64,000 bases of DNA from Conus ventricosus (taxonomy: Eukaryota; Mollusca; Gastropoda; Neogastropoda; Conidae). The position numbers were made by a program, and so were the translations under genes. Of this stretch, positions 11,313 to 24,400 are shown one piece after another (position 1 is the stretch's first letter; every line of letters begins with the position of its first letter). The stretch spans positions 59,688,459 through 59,752,458 of the forward strand of contig CM031596.1 of assembly GCA_018398815.1 (NCBI GenBank), given 5' to 3'. The notes below the pieces were generated by a model. The model did no database searches, had not been told where the DNA came from, and saw only the letters and a list, made by a program, of their open reading frames with translations.

Positions 11313-14300
11313 TGTGTGTGTGTGTGTATATGTGTGTGTGCTTGTGTGTGTGTGTGTGTGTGTGTGTTTGTGTGTGTACATGACTTTTATTTTATGTCAA
11401 CAGGTGTTGGCAGAGGACGGGGGACCAGAGGTAGAGGACGGGGAGCTGCTGCACAGAGGGAGAGAGGGAAAGGTGGTGTGTTGGCCCAGCCCCTTGTGCC
11501 ACCTAACAACACCCAGCCAGACAAGAAACACACACAGCAAGTTGGATTTCCTGAAGTTCCAGCTGCAAGTCATCAGCGACCTCCTGTATGGCGACAATCC
11601 AGCACCACAAGCAGCTCTACCCCGTTCGGAAGAAATTGCATGCCTGATGGAGAGGCACTTCCCCACTACCTTAGAAAAGACTGTGGGGAAGCATTCACAA
11701 GGCAGGAGGTGCAAGGTGTGCAGCAAGAGGGGCATCCAAAAGGAAACAAACTATGTGTGTGGACAGTGTCCTTCAACACCATCTCCAGGAGTACCCCACA
11801 AAGAAAAACTATTAGTCACTGTCTCCTGTCCTGTACAAATAATTATGTAATTTTTGTGGGATTTTATCATCTTTGTGTTTGTGTTGTGTGGTCATAATAC
11901 TGGTGGATAAAAGAAGAAGAAAAACAACAGTGACACATAAATTTCTTTCTGAACATCCTAACAACCTGGATGTAGCTGTGGACAGGTATCTGGTCAATTT
12001 GAAAACTTTGGATTTATATTCTTCACATAAGGTAAGGAAATACATTTTTCCTTATGATTGTTTTGTTTTCTAACAATAATTCACTGTTTTGTTTCACACT
12101 AATATAATAGTATTTTAGAATTGAGTGAAAAACACGTAAACCTATTTCATTGGACATAAACTTTTGCAGTGGTCTTGAATGTGACTGCAATTGTTATCAA
12201 AAGAAAGAGTGTTCAATTTCCTTTCAGAAAAGTATAGGTTTCATATGCTTTTGTTCAATAGTTTTCGAGCCAGAATTTTTTTTGAATTATTACCCTTCGC
12301 GACTAAAAACGGCTTGGCAAACTGTTGTCTCAGAGCTTTAAAAGGGTGCAGCAGGCAAAGGGTTAAATATCAGACAGTTCTGATAGGGAAATGCAGTTAA
12401 TGTAGGGGAAGAGAAAATGTAGCAATACTGCGGTTTAAGGGCCCTCTTTTTTTTTCTTGTTTTGTTTTCTTGCACAGACTTGCACTGTGAAGCCAGTCTT
12501 AACTAAACCCAAAGGTCCAAAGAATTCAATGTTTAAAAATTTCTCTGTAAAGCGCCCACACACTTGGTGAGTCTCAGGACTTGGCGGATTGAGCCATATG
12601 GTTCAGGCATTGCCTGGGTCTGCTCTCAAGATCGAGAGCAGAAAGTTGGCAGATTAGAAAAGTTTTGGGTTTTTTTTAGTTATCTTTCCCCATCAGTAGT
12701 TTGCATTTGCCAGATCAGGTTTGCTTTCCAGGATGAGGAGAAGATAACCCATATGTCGTTCAGTTCTCAGCAAAAACGGCGATTGTTTTGGTTTGTACCG
12801 ATTCAGTTATAAATTCAATCACACAGAGTATTTTTAGTTCAAATACACAGAGCAATAAAAACAATGATTGCAGGTACAAAGCTGAAGGACATCTGACTAC
12901 TCAAAATCAGGTGAATAATGGAAAACGGTTCTGTCACCTATATGCATATGAAATGAGAGGTCAAGCGATCAAGCCATTGATTGACAACAATATGCTTGTC
13001 AGTGGAGTTGAATACTAACATTCACAGGACAGGTATCTGTCAGTATTTAAGGCAGAATCCAAGCCATGGAAGTGAGACATTTCTGCAAGACACTAAACAT
13101 CAGAAATACTGATCATATCACAATGAATAAATGTGTCAGACCACCAGGCACCACATAGGATGGTATGAAGATCTACTGACATCACTCGATAAACAAAAAC
13201 TACACTGGTATGGTCATGTGACAAGATCCAGTGGCCTTGCTAAAATAGTCCGCCGGGGAACTATTAAAGGAGGAAGACGGAGGGGAAGACAGAAAAAAAA
13301 ACCGATGTACTGACAACGTTGCAGGGTGGACGGGGAAAACATTTGCAGAAACCCAGGTCTCGGCACACAACCAACAGGTATGGAGGAATCTGGTGAATTT
13401 TCTTTAGTGTGGTGCTCCAGTGACTCCTCATGGAATTATGGAGGGAGAAAAGAAAGGAGATGAAAGCATTATTGCTTATGTCTGATGGCTGCCAAAGCTT
13501 TATTCAGTAATAACCCTGTAATGATCACAATTTCTTTGTTTGAATCAAAGCCATCTCTCCATCTTTACAGGACTCTGATCTGCTCCAAGCTGGGTGTGTA
13601 GTCTATAGCTCAGCCAGACCACCCTACCTAAAAACTCTAGATTCCATCCACCATCAAGGGTTTTGACACTGTCAGGGTGCATTCCATACAGCCCCTGGTT
13701 ATAGTCTGTATGCTGAGGCAGGAGAACCGTCTCTCTCGATCCGTCGGCTGAAACTTACCTTGAACTGCTTTTGAATCTCCCTTTTGAGCCCCACAACCCT
13801 GCTTATGACTGTATTTTTGACCCCAAGCTCCAAAAGAAATTCATTGACCGCTCTAGTTCCATTCCATCCTTGGGAATTTGATCATTACCCATTTGAACAG
13901 TGCAGATATAGACCTTGGAGTCGTGTGTGATTTGCCCAAGTTTCCTGATGGTCCACTATGGAGTTTCTTCACTCAAGAGGTCGGTTTGATTTGACCGTGT
14001 ATTGTAAAGATACCACTGGTTCCTTTGTGTACAGGTCTTTTTTCACCGAAATGATGTTTGAAGTGGCCATCCTTCAGAAGAATTTTTACTGACGGCTGAG
14101 GAGGGGGTTGCCTCTGCTGTGTTTTGTGCTATAGATCCTTAACAGACGTATTCTAAACACATTCCCACTGACAGCTCCATCTACACTGCTGAGTTAACAG
14201 CCATGGTTCAGGCTCTTGAAATGGTCTCTAAATCCGAACATAAAGACTTCTCATTTTGTTTGACTCCCATTCCGTTTTGGAGGCCATTGCCAGCTATAAC

Positions 14301-17300
14301 CTCAAGCACCCTCAGCGGCTGAAAGTATTTGAACTGTACACCTCTCTGAAATCAGATGAATACAACATAGTTTTTGCTTTGGTTTCTGTAATGTGGGCTT
14401 TGAAATAATGAGTTGGTTGTGAACAAGAGTGCCACAAAGAAAGAGTTGAGCAGATTGTTTATCCCTCATACTGATCTAAAACCCAAAGCCCAGGCTTACG
14501 TCCAAGACCTCTGGTGACAGGAATGGAACTCGCAGACAGATAACAAACTGTTCCAAATCCGTCCAGACCTGAAAGAGTTTTTACCATGTTCCAGGGGCAG
14601 CTGTTTAAAAGGAAACGTCTCATGCCATTTGCACACAGGCCACTCTTTTACACCCATTTCTATCTTTTAAAAGGTGAAGAAGCTCCATGGTGCATTCCAT
14701 GTCATAGACCACTCATAGTGAAATACGCTCTTTGAGAGTGTTGGGATTGCCTGGTGTGAGACATAAACACTTTACTGCAGACTGCATGAAAACCTTGTTC
14801 AGAGATGTCCCACTTGATGTGATCTTGGGATTTCTGAAAGAGATCAACATTTTTCATCTGATCTAAGATTTTATGGAAGAAAGATTTTTAATGAAATTCC
14901 CTGTGTGTTTTTAGGTGTATTTTAAAGGGTTGTGTGAAAAAATTTTTTTTTTTTTTCCAATGGCTTGTGAGTTGACTTGAACATGGTGACAGCCCTGATA
15001 TGTCCGTTTTGCGGTCAGCTGGGCTATCATTCTCTCTGTCTCTGTCTCTCTCTCTCTCTCTCTTCAAGACAAAGCGCACAGGCATAAAGTAAGGTGAAAC
15101 CGAGGTACGCAAATAATTTATCAGTGTATGTCACGTCGACTGATTGCATCTGTGGGCGATAGTGTTTGCAACACTGGCTCAACTGGCTCAACACTGACTC
15201 AACTTGTCCTACGTCTGCGGGCCCTCCTACTGATTACCTGTATTGTTTCTGTTCAACCATTTGATGTGAATCGGTGTTTAGTGTTTAGATAGGCTCACTG
15301 CAAAGCCCTCGTGGAACAGTCCCAGTCAAGCTCTGTTATCTGCAATGCCATTCAGTGGAGATATCCAAGGACAGACAAAGAGGGTGCCATTGAGCTGGTC
15401 CACATTGGCACATTTGGAATAACAAGAAGTCAAGAGAGGTAGATGGTGGATGTTCCAGACAAAAATTTAAAGCATCAAAAGAGGAATGTTGAAAACAGGC
15501 ATCCTTGAAAAATAATTTTATGAAGCGTTTGTTACCTTGAGCTAAGAAATAAAGTTAAGAGGTGATGAAAAAAAAAGCAGAGAAAAATGGGCATAAAAAG
15601 TATGGTAATTCTAATCTTTGAGTTTTGCTGAAAACGGTTCAGGAATCTTTTCTTTTTTTTTTCTCCGAGTCTTGAATATTAAGTTTCACTTGTGTAAAGA
15701 CTTTGTCCAACTCATTTTCAGGATTCTTTCATCGTGGACACAGGATTGGCGGGGGCCTGGGTGTGGATCGGCGGGAAAGGTTCCTTAAAAGAGAAGACCG
15801 ATGCCATGAGGAACGCGATGGGATTCCTGAAGAAAAAGGGAAATACCCCTCGGAAACCAAAGTGACCCGTGTGGTGGAGGGAGCCGAATCCTCTGACTTC
15901 AAATGTCTCTTCAGAGACTGGCCTCAGCCTGCTCCCACGGGGAAGGTGTACTCATGCAGCCGGATAGGTATGTTCAGCTGTAGAAAAGAACAATCCCTGC
16001 AGAGGTGAACTGTGTAAGTTGTTTAAGTTCTGAAGAACTCTCCTTTTCCTAGTTTCATAGTGAGGGGACTGCAGGTGGAAATTGAAGCCAACTTTAAAGA
16101 AAAGTTACTGAACCGCTGAAGTTACTGAACCGCTGAAGTTACTGAACCGCTGAAGTTACTGAACCGCTGAACGAAAGAGACAAACAAATTACAAGACAAA
16201 TCTGGTTTGACCGCTTTGTCCTTTTTCGGGCAAGACAAACAGCATTGAAGACAATGAAAACGAAGAATGAACAGTCACTTATCTCCTCAAACTGAGCACA
16301 AAAGAAATGCCCATACTTGTGTCAAAGACTTGTGGCAAGAGGAGAGGAGCTTGCAAGTGGATGACAAACTTCCAAATCCCTCCAAACCTGAAGGAGTTTT
16401 TACCACATTCATGGGTGGCTGTTTGTACACAGGCCACTCCTTTTACACTCATTCTTATCTTTTAAAAGGTTAAGGAGCTCCGTGGTGTATTCCATGTCAT
16501 GTACCACTCACAGTGAAACATGTTCTTTTAGTATGTTTGGACTTTCATAATGTGAGACATAAACAGTTCACCGCAGACTCCTTGAGAACCTTTTTCAGAG
16601 ATGTCCCACCTGATGTGATCTTCGAATCTATGAAAGAGATCACCATATTTCATCTGATCTAAGATATATGCAGACAAAAAATTTTTAACAAAGTTTTCAG
16701 TGTGTTTTCAGACTTGAGAGTTGACTTCAACATGGTGACAGCCCAGATATTGCCCTTTGCAGTCGGCTGGGCTATAACTAAAGTAACATCGATCATTTCT
16801 CTCTGTCTCTGCATTCAAAATGTTTGAAAAACAAGAAACAAAAGTCTTGTTCAAGAAATGCCAACCTTATCCAGTATAAGAACATTTAGGAGCATAGAAT
16901 ATGAAGTATTCAAAAAATGTAACTTGCATTACATATCTTGAACTGAAATCTGCCCTTTCTGTGTGTGTGTGTTGTTGTTTTTTTAACCCTCTTTTTCCTG
17001 ACGTTCAGTGCATGAAACGCTCTCTAAATCCTGTGGAAAGGGAAGCAACTCCGTAGCAATGATAGGTTAGCATCACACAAATATTAAAAAAACATATACC
17101 CAAGCAATATTTCACTCCATTCTTATTTTTTGTGTGTTATTGAGATGTTTGTCTGCACTTTAAAACAATTCTTTCAGTATTGTGGAGATACAGGACTTTA
17201 AAAAAAAATTCAGACTCCCCTGAATCGCGAAGCAGATCATCATCTTCGTCACTCGAGACATCTGGGTACTAGCCTAGCTGACACATCGATGTTGACGAAG

Positions 17301-20300
17301 TCGATATCTAGGTCACTCTCCTTACCCTTCACCTGACGGAAATCTGTGATATTGTAGCCTTCAAAAACTGAGTCTTCGTCGCTGTCTTCGTTCAACATTC
17401 GCCATACATCCTCTGCCTCCATATTGAAATCTCGCTCGCTCGCTGGGTCAACTTGAAAAATTTGTAATTCACAGAAACACGCTCTTTGCCACCATGAAAT
17501 GGAGTCAAACTGAAGACAGTGTGTACTGAAAATGAGGCTAAACCGGTCATGTGACTGCCATGTGATATAAACAAAATGGATGCGCCCAGAGCGACCACGT
17601 GGAATCCGAATGCTCCCATACACTCGCCAATTTCGTACTGTGTTTTTTCTTGAACGCTTCCGGAACATTCACCGCAAAAGAGGGTTAATAAATGAAATTG
17701 TGAGTGTAGGGCAGTCAAAGAGTAGATGGTGGACAGAAATAGCACTGGTACAAAGGCGTGCCCCATGGTTGGTGGTTTTCGTGGCTTGGCAGACTAGCTG
17801 ACTAAATACAATGTTTGTGATGCGTGTAGGATGATGATGGGGCACAGTGTGTGCGTTCCTGCCCTGATATGGTCAGTCAGGCTACAGACAGCAAAGTACA
17901 GATAGATGAAAGACAAAGTTTGAGGCCTGTGCCTGATGTCAGACTGATTCATTTCAGCCAAGACTGTGCAGACCAAGTTTGATGCCAACACGCTACATTC
18001 CAACCATGCGCTGGCAGCAGAGACACAGATGGTGGATGATGGGTCAGGCAAAGTGGAGGTCAGTCCACACACATTCTGAGATGGTTGCTTTGATTTGCAT
18101 ATGTGGTTAACATGCAACATTGGGTGTGCATTGTCAGTGTACTTTATGATATTTTGCACTCACACAAAAAAAAGGAGAGAGAAAGAGGAGAGAAGAAAAG
18201 AGAGAAGAGATTGAGGAATTTTGAAGAGGTGACTGTTGAAACACTATGAATGATACACAAATAAGTTTGGGGATAAGAATTATCGGCAGAGAGACAAGGA
18301 ACCAGTTTTTGCAAAGAATTTTCAGTCACAAGCAGAAAAATGCCAAAATTTAGAGAAAGACCGCAACACAGTGTATGATGTTGGTGATTTGAAGCGTTTT
18401 TCATTCCAAGAAAAAGTTGTGTGGGAAAGGTTTATGCCCATGGTGGATGTTTTAGGTATGGCGCGTCGAAAACTTTGATCTGAAACTGCTGGACAAAGCT
18501 GGCTATGGAGAGTTCTTTGGTGGGGACTGCTATGTCATCCAGTACACTTACCAAGTTCACGGACGAGACAATTTCATCATTTACTACTGGCTGGTCTGTG
18601 AACAACCATTTTGTGTAGAGGAATGAGAGAGGGATGAATGGCTTGCAGAGAAAGAGGGGGGGGGGGGGGGGTGGTCAAGATGTCTAGAAACATAAGCAAA
18701 TGGAGATTAAATGTGTGACCATAATAGAAAGCCAAAACTCAGATGAACTTGCAAAGCATCGTGCAAAGTTATGCTTGTTTGATACTCAGTACAAAACAGG
18801 TTAGCAAATTCTGAAAAATATTTTGTATTCATACATCACAAACAACACACATAAAAAATTGCATAAAACAATGTTCCCTGGCATGAGTAACCAATTTGTA
18901 AAGATGAGTGAGAGAGGTATGGATCTTTGTTAGTTTCCTTCATGATCACAGCAAATTGTTGTATACACCAGTGCCATTTACCATGAATTGATGTGATTAT
19001 GAATACACTAAAAGGATATCAGATTTTACAAGAAAAAGGAAGGCAGGAACTGGCTTAAAAGAGGGAGTTGGGGGGTGGGAGAAGGGGTAAAAGATATTCT
19101 CAGAAATTGAATTCATTTGCATGTGTTATTCAGCAAACATTTTGTACAGCAAATTCTTTGTATCGTCACTGTGAATGAATGATTGGTTATTGAAAAGCCG
19201 TACCAAAAGAAAGTCCTAAAGAAGTTGTGCATGTATGCAGGGTGCCAAGTCGACTACTGATGAGCGAGGCACTGCAGCTCTGAAAGCTGTGGAGTTGGAC
19301 GATAAGCTGGGAGGCGGACCTGTGCAGGTACAGCACTTTTTCCCATAGCCAGCATGTACTTTGTTGTATCCCTTGCAGATGACGCAAAATTCTGTTGACT
19401 GCGATCGTTGTGCTGTTAAGTTTGCTGCTTTACCCACAAATTCAACATGCTTACAATGACTTGATGTTTTCATGGCAATGAATTGTTTCTGAAATGCAAG
19501 TCATGGAGACAAAGCATTGCGCCACACATGCACAGACATGCACCCCCTTGCCCCTGTTGTATGAAGAATATGTCTTTCATATTTTAGCATGATTTGACAA
19601 TCAAGTTTTTTGCGTTTTTCTTTTACAACTATGAACTGATGCTTAATGTGATCAGTTCTTTCTCAGGTACGAGTGGTGCAGTACAAAGAACCACCTCACT
19701 TCATGGCCATGTTTGGAGGCAAGATGATCGTCTTCCAGGTCAGTAGCCCACAGTCTGTGTGAGTGGTATATGCTGTCAGTAGACTTAGATGCTTCCACAT
19801 TGTCGAACTTATGAAGCAGCTATGGCACATGTGTAATAAGAGCAAAAGTAAAATTACTGGGCCGCCAAAGGAATGAAGCAAAGATATTACAGAATATGTT
19901 TGGATAGCAGCCCACTTTAAAGATATAGGTTCCACTGTATTATGGGTGACAAATGGGCCTTTGGTTTTCTGAATGCATAAGGGATGTATTTGCATCTCCA
20001 GCCACTCATCTTACACTAATTATTAATATTACTAAAAACTGATGTCTCCCGCAGGGTGGCAAAGCTGGATGGAAGGCTGGTGAGCAGAGTGTGGATGGGC
20101 CAGGTGACAAGTATATGCTACAGGTGCGGGGAACCACTACGAGAAACACCAAGGCCGTGCAGGTGAGTGAGTGTGGCTTGTGCTTGACTAGCAGCCACGG
20201 TGCTGAAGAGTGGAGAGGTGTGCACATGTTTGGACCTGTGGAACTGATGGTTTGCTATGGTAAGGTAGTTAAGATTTGCAGTTGTTAACTTGGACACACA

Positions 20301-21424
20301 AGCGCACACTGAGCACACATGAACACTCCCCATGTCCGCATGCACACTATGAATAGAAAACAATGATATGAAAGACAAGAAGATATATGAATGGAAAGAG
20401 AAAGAAAACAACTTTTTGACTGATATACATGCTTTTTAAAAAGAGTTGAAGCAATGTATGATGTTCATGTTTGCGCGTGTATCTGTGTAAGGCACTGGAA
20501 CTTAAAATGATTTTTCTTCATACTTGCGTGTCCAAATAAATGCCTTATCTCCACTAGGCATGGAACTCGTACATCAGGAATCTCTCAAAAAAATATGTGG
20601 AAAGGGGAGGAGCTAACTCCACCTGAAACTGTCAGGAATACAGGAGGGGTTGTCCCTAATGAATATATGTTCAACTCACTTCCTTCGCCCTTCAGGGGTT
20701 GCAACCTTGCCATGGTTGGAGGGCTTGCATAATCCGTTGACCCCTTAGGCTCTGCTGATAGGAGCATTAGTACTTGAATGGACGGCTAGTTTTTTGTTAA
20801 TGCTTTTAGGCTGTATAGCCAAGTTGCTGACTAGTCTGAGCATAACATGGTAGAAGTTGATGCCCCTGGTGGGGTCTCCCATGTCAGACAGGTTAAGGGT
20901 GAGGACCCTGACAAATAGTAACGCACCTTTTTCCTATTCCATCTTCTGCTTTCTAAATGGACTTTTTTTTTATCTTCTTATCCCCTTCAAGCCTTCTTTT
21001 CCACATTGTTCATTTCTCTGTGGTTTTAAGATCCACTGCATTTGCCGTGCAGGCGACCTTTGATAGAGTGGAATGAGATCCTGGTGATTTGGCTCAGACC
21101 TCAACTAGACAGGAGGTTCGCTCTGGCCCAGGTGTATCAATCAGCTACCCCTGCATGGGGCTGGATCAAGACAGGCAGCTCCTTGGCTGGCCAAGGTAAC
21201 CCCTGCAGTGCTCAGCTCTCTGTACATTGGAGCTGAGCGTGATCAGGAGGGATAGGGTTGATGGGCTTCTGTTTGTTGTGTATCCCTCCCGAAGCCTGGA
21301 AAGGGCCAAAAAAGTGCCCTTGCCCAGTAGCTGGACTCCATGATGGGTGATTAAGGAAGAGACCAAATAAAAACACACTAAAATGGTCTCTTCACAAAAA
21401 AAAATCCACCCCACCTCCAAACAC

Positions 21425-21477
<53 letters not shown>

Positions 21478-24400
21478 ACACACTCCCACAGACAGCTCCT
21501 TCTGCACTGCTCAGTTGACAGCCTTGGTCCTGGCCCTTGAAATCATCTCTAAATTAAAACATAGAGATATTCTCATTTAAGGACAATACAAATCCTGTGA
21601 CATACACACATACATCATCGGCTTCACACCATAGGGCTCTTACCCTAGCATTTTCCTTCAATCTTTCTGAACAATGAGCGCATCATGAAGATCCATAGAA
21701 TGAAAAAGGGTTAATGAAGACTCTGATGAATGAACAGTAGCACACTGCACCAGCAGTTAAGACTTCAGAAAACAAAGGCCAAGATTCAAACCAAAGCGCC
21801 GAGGACATCCAGGCTGATTATTGATACAGAGAATTTGTGTAGGCTCTGATGCCAAATGCCAGAAACTTTGTCTTGCAACCTGCTAGTGCAAAAAAGGATT
21901 GGGAGAACTTAGATGAAACAGTAGTCCACAAGTTGGATGTGCTGATAGGAAAGACACATTGGGGCACATTTGGAAACATTTAATATGGAAACCCTTAATA
22001 CGCATATGGAGTGAAACAACTAGAGGTGAAAAACATCTCTTCAGATATCCAGATCAAAGTTTCTGCAGGATTTTACTGTCATGCTATTGCTCTTCAAATT
22101 GCGGATTCTTACATGGGAATTACAAGAATAAAATTCCCCTACTTTTGACACAGAGTCGAATGGAATTTGGTTTATGGCAAACCTGTACACTATGGATAAA
22201 CAACTGTTTTTACATTTTCATTTTAAATACTGCAGATGTCTAAGTTTTGTGAGTGGTCTTTCCTCGGGAATTCCTGCAGTGATGGCCATGGTTATAACCT
22301 TGATGATGTCAACGAGTTTTCATCTGCTGCTGAGTATTTCGATGTTTTTGAGAGATTCCTGATGTAAAGCGTGTTTGATGCTTAGTGGATATAAGGCATT
22401 TGTTTAGACAGGTAAGTATATCATAAAACTACTTTGAGTTGTAAAATTCCTATTAATAAATCTCTTTGCTATATAGTTTTGTTTAGAGCATTTACAAAGA
22501 TGACATAATGCAAACTTGTGTTGCACTACACATTCATACATTTTTTTTGAAGGACTTTGGTTGAGCGTATGTTTTTCTGTAATTGTCTCCTTGGTCTTTT
22601 CCTATCTCACATATGTTTTTCTGATCAACTATGGACAGATTTTTGAAAATGCTTGAAGAGGTACTCCCAGTGACTCTGTAAAAGCACCACCTGTGAATTT
22701 GTGTAAATCTCTCTCCATCCAGCACAGTTCTTTGTGGCCCAAGGAAAGCTGGCAAAGGACAGGCCGTCTTTACCCTGATGTAGTTCTCCTTTATCTTGTG
22801 TCTGCCTCTTTTACTGCCCTGCATTGTGCTTGCAGGATGCATTTTGCCAAGCCAGCCGTTAGTAGAACCAGTGGTGCCTCAACAATGTCTGTCTGTGGTT
22901 TATAAAATTGGCAGAATGCAGCAGAAAGATATATAGTCTACAAAATAGATTGGATGCAATCTCTTTTTAGTTGTCATGCCTTTTGTTGTGCAGGTCGATC
23001 TCCGAGCGTCATCTCTCAACTCCAGCGACGTCTTTGTGATCTTCACTAAAACAGCTGTTTATATCTGGGCTGGAAAGGTACTTGCAGTTTTGTGTCACAC
23101 AGGAGTTCATGCTGGCAGCAGAAGTATGTGTTTTATCCAATTTCAAACTACATGGAAACTTCCCTTGAAAACTTGGCATTTAGGGGCTTTGTCCATTTAA
23201 AGACCTTTCTGTGTTTATGTTATTATTGTGTTTTACCTCCCAATATATAGACTGCTCCTCCTTAAAGGATTTTGGAAGGCTCTCATTCTGAAGTGCCTAT
23301 GTAATGCTAAGTCTACATTCAGTATAATATGTATGCACACAGCACTTGTGCCTAGTGAATGTTTGTTGAAATTTCACACTTTTTCTGCTGAAATATTTGC
23401 ATTAAAAATGTTGCTTTATGTTGATTGGAAAACTTGAACTCATTTTAATCCTGATATGTTTGTCGCCCAAGAAAAAAAAAGCTTTTTATATCAGCTAAAT
23501 CTAAGAAACAAGGATAACTGTGCATAGCTAGATTATTGCTAGTGTTTTCTACTTTGCAGTTATTTTTCATTTTTGGCTGTATTTGAATTTAGTAACACAA
23601 ATAAAATAGTCCATTGAAACATATTTATCTCATTGTGTTGGCCATGTTTCAAACTAGGGTTTGATATAGATATATTCTTGGTGTGTTGTGTGTGTGTGTG
23701 TGTGTTGTGTGGTGTGTGTGTGTGTGTGTGTGTGTCTGTGTGTGGGTGTGTAAAAGAGGGAAAGAATAAATAAATGTGTTTTGTTTAAGGGTTGCACTGG
23801 GGACGAGCGTGAGATGGCAAAAACTGTTGCAGCCCATTCACCAAGGTATATTTTATTAATTCTTCCATATTGAGTGTTCCTATGAGTGTGTCACTTGCTT
23901 TTGTTTGTGTGTACATGTGCATGTTTGTGTGTGTGCAAGGGATGATAGTGGAGAGAGAGTGTCTTAATATGAATTAATGTCTTGTTCTCTTTGGTACGTA
24001 AAGTGAGAAACTTTTTTTAATCCATTTTTTTAAAAGAAAGCAAAATAGATTTTATTACTGAAAATTGCTGTAGCAAGTTTAGTAAAACAGGAAGTTATGT
24101 AAGAAAGTTATGTAACCTGCTAGAGATCAGAATAGTAACTTAAAGCAAACTGGTCTGACATAGACAAGTAATTAGTAATGGATGACTTGTTTCCAAGCTG
24201 ATCAGATGTTTGTTTTATTTGGAATGTTGTTCAGACAGATTGAAGGAAAATGCTAGGGTAAGAGCCCTATGGTGTGAAGCTGATTGGTGTATATGTGTAT
24301 GTCACAGGATTGGTGTATGTGTGTATGTCACAGGATTTGGTGTATGTGGTATGCCACAGGATCTGGTGTATATGTTGTCACAGGATTTGTACTGTCCTTG

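Larger units (their letters stand above)
10202..12366 (+). mobile_element. piggyBac-like element, internally deleted, TTAA-flanked
   Basis: TTAA at 10202-10205 and 12363-12366 flank imperfect inverted ends: CCCCTTGGCTGCC and the complement of GCAGGCAAAGGG. Inside, 10494-10733 encodes an acidic N-terminal region ([26 protein letters not shown]). 11560-11790 encodes a cysteine-rich C-terminus ([26 protein letters not shown]) like the zinc-binding tail of piggyBac transposases. The catalytic DDE centre between them is missing, replaced by GT microsatellites (11072-11365). It cannot move itself. Confidence 0.85.

Noticed and set aside
11007..11381. Long His/Thr and Val/Cys ORFs across GT tracts (also near 1119, 21383, 33582, 53496, 59000 and 60409)
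   Set aside because: They are translations of CA/GT, CT or C microsatellites and are not supported by any flanking coding signal.
21700..22000. Possible mid-region of an RTE-type LINE ([16 protein letters not shown])
   Set aside because: Only a short, weak resemblance with immediate stops; not enough to call an element.
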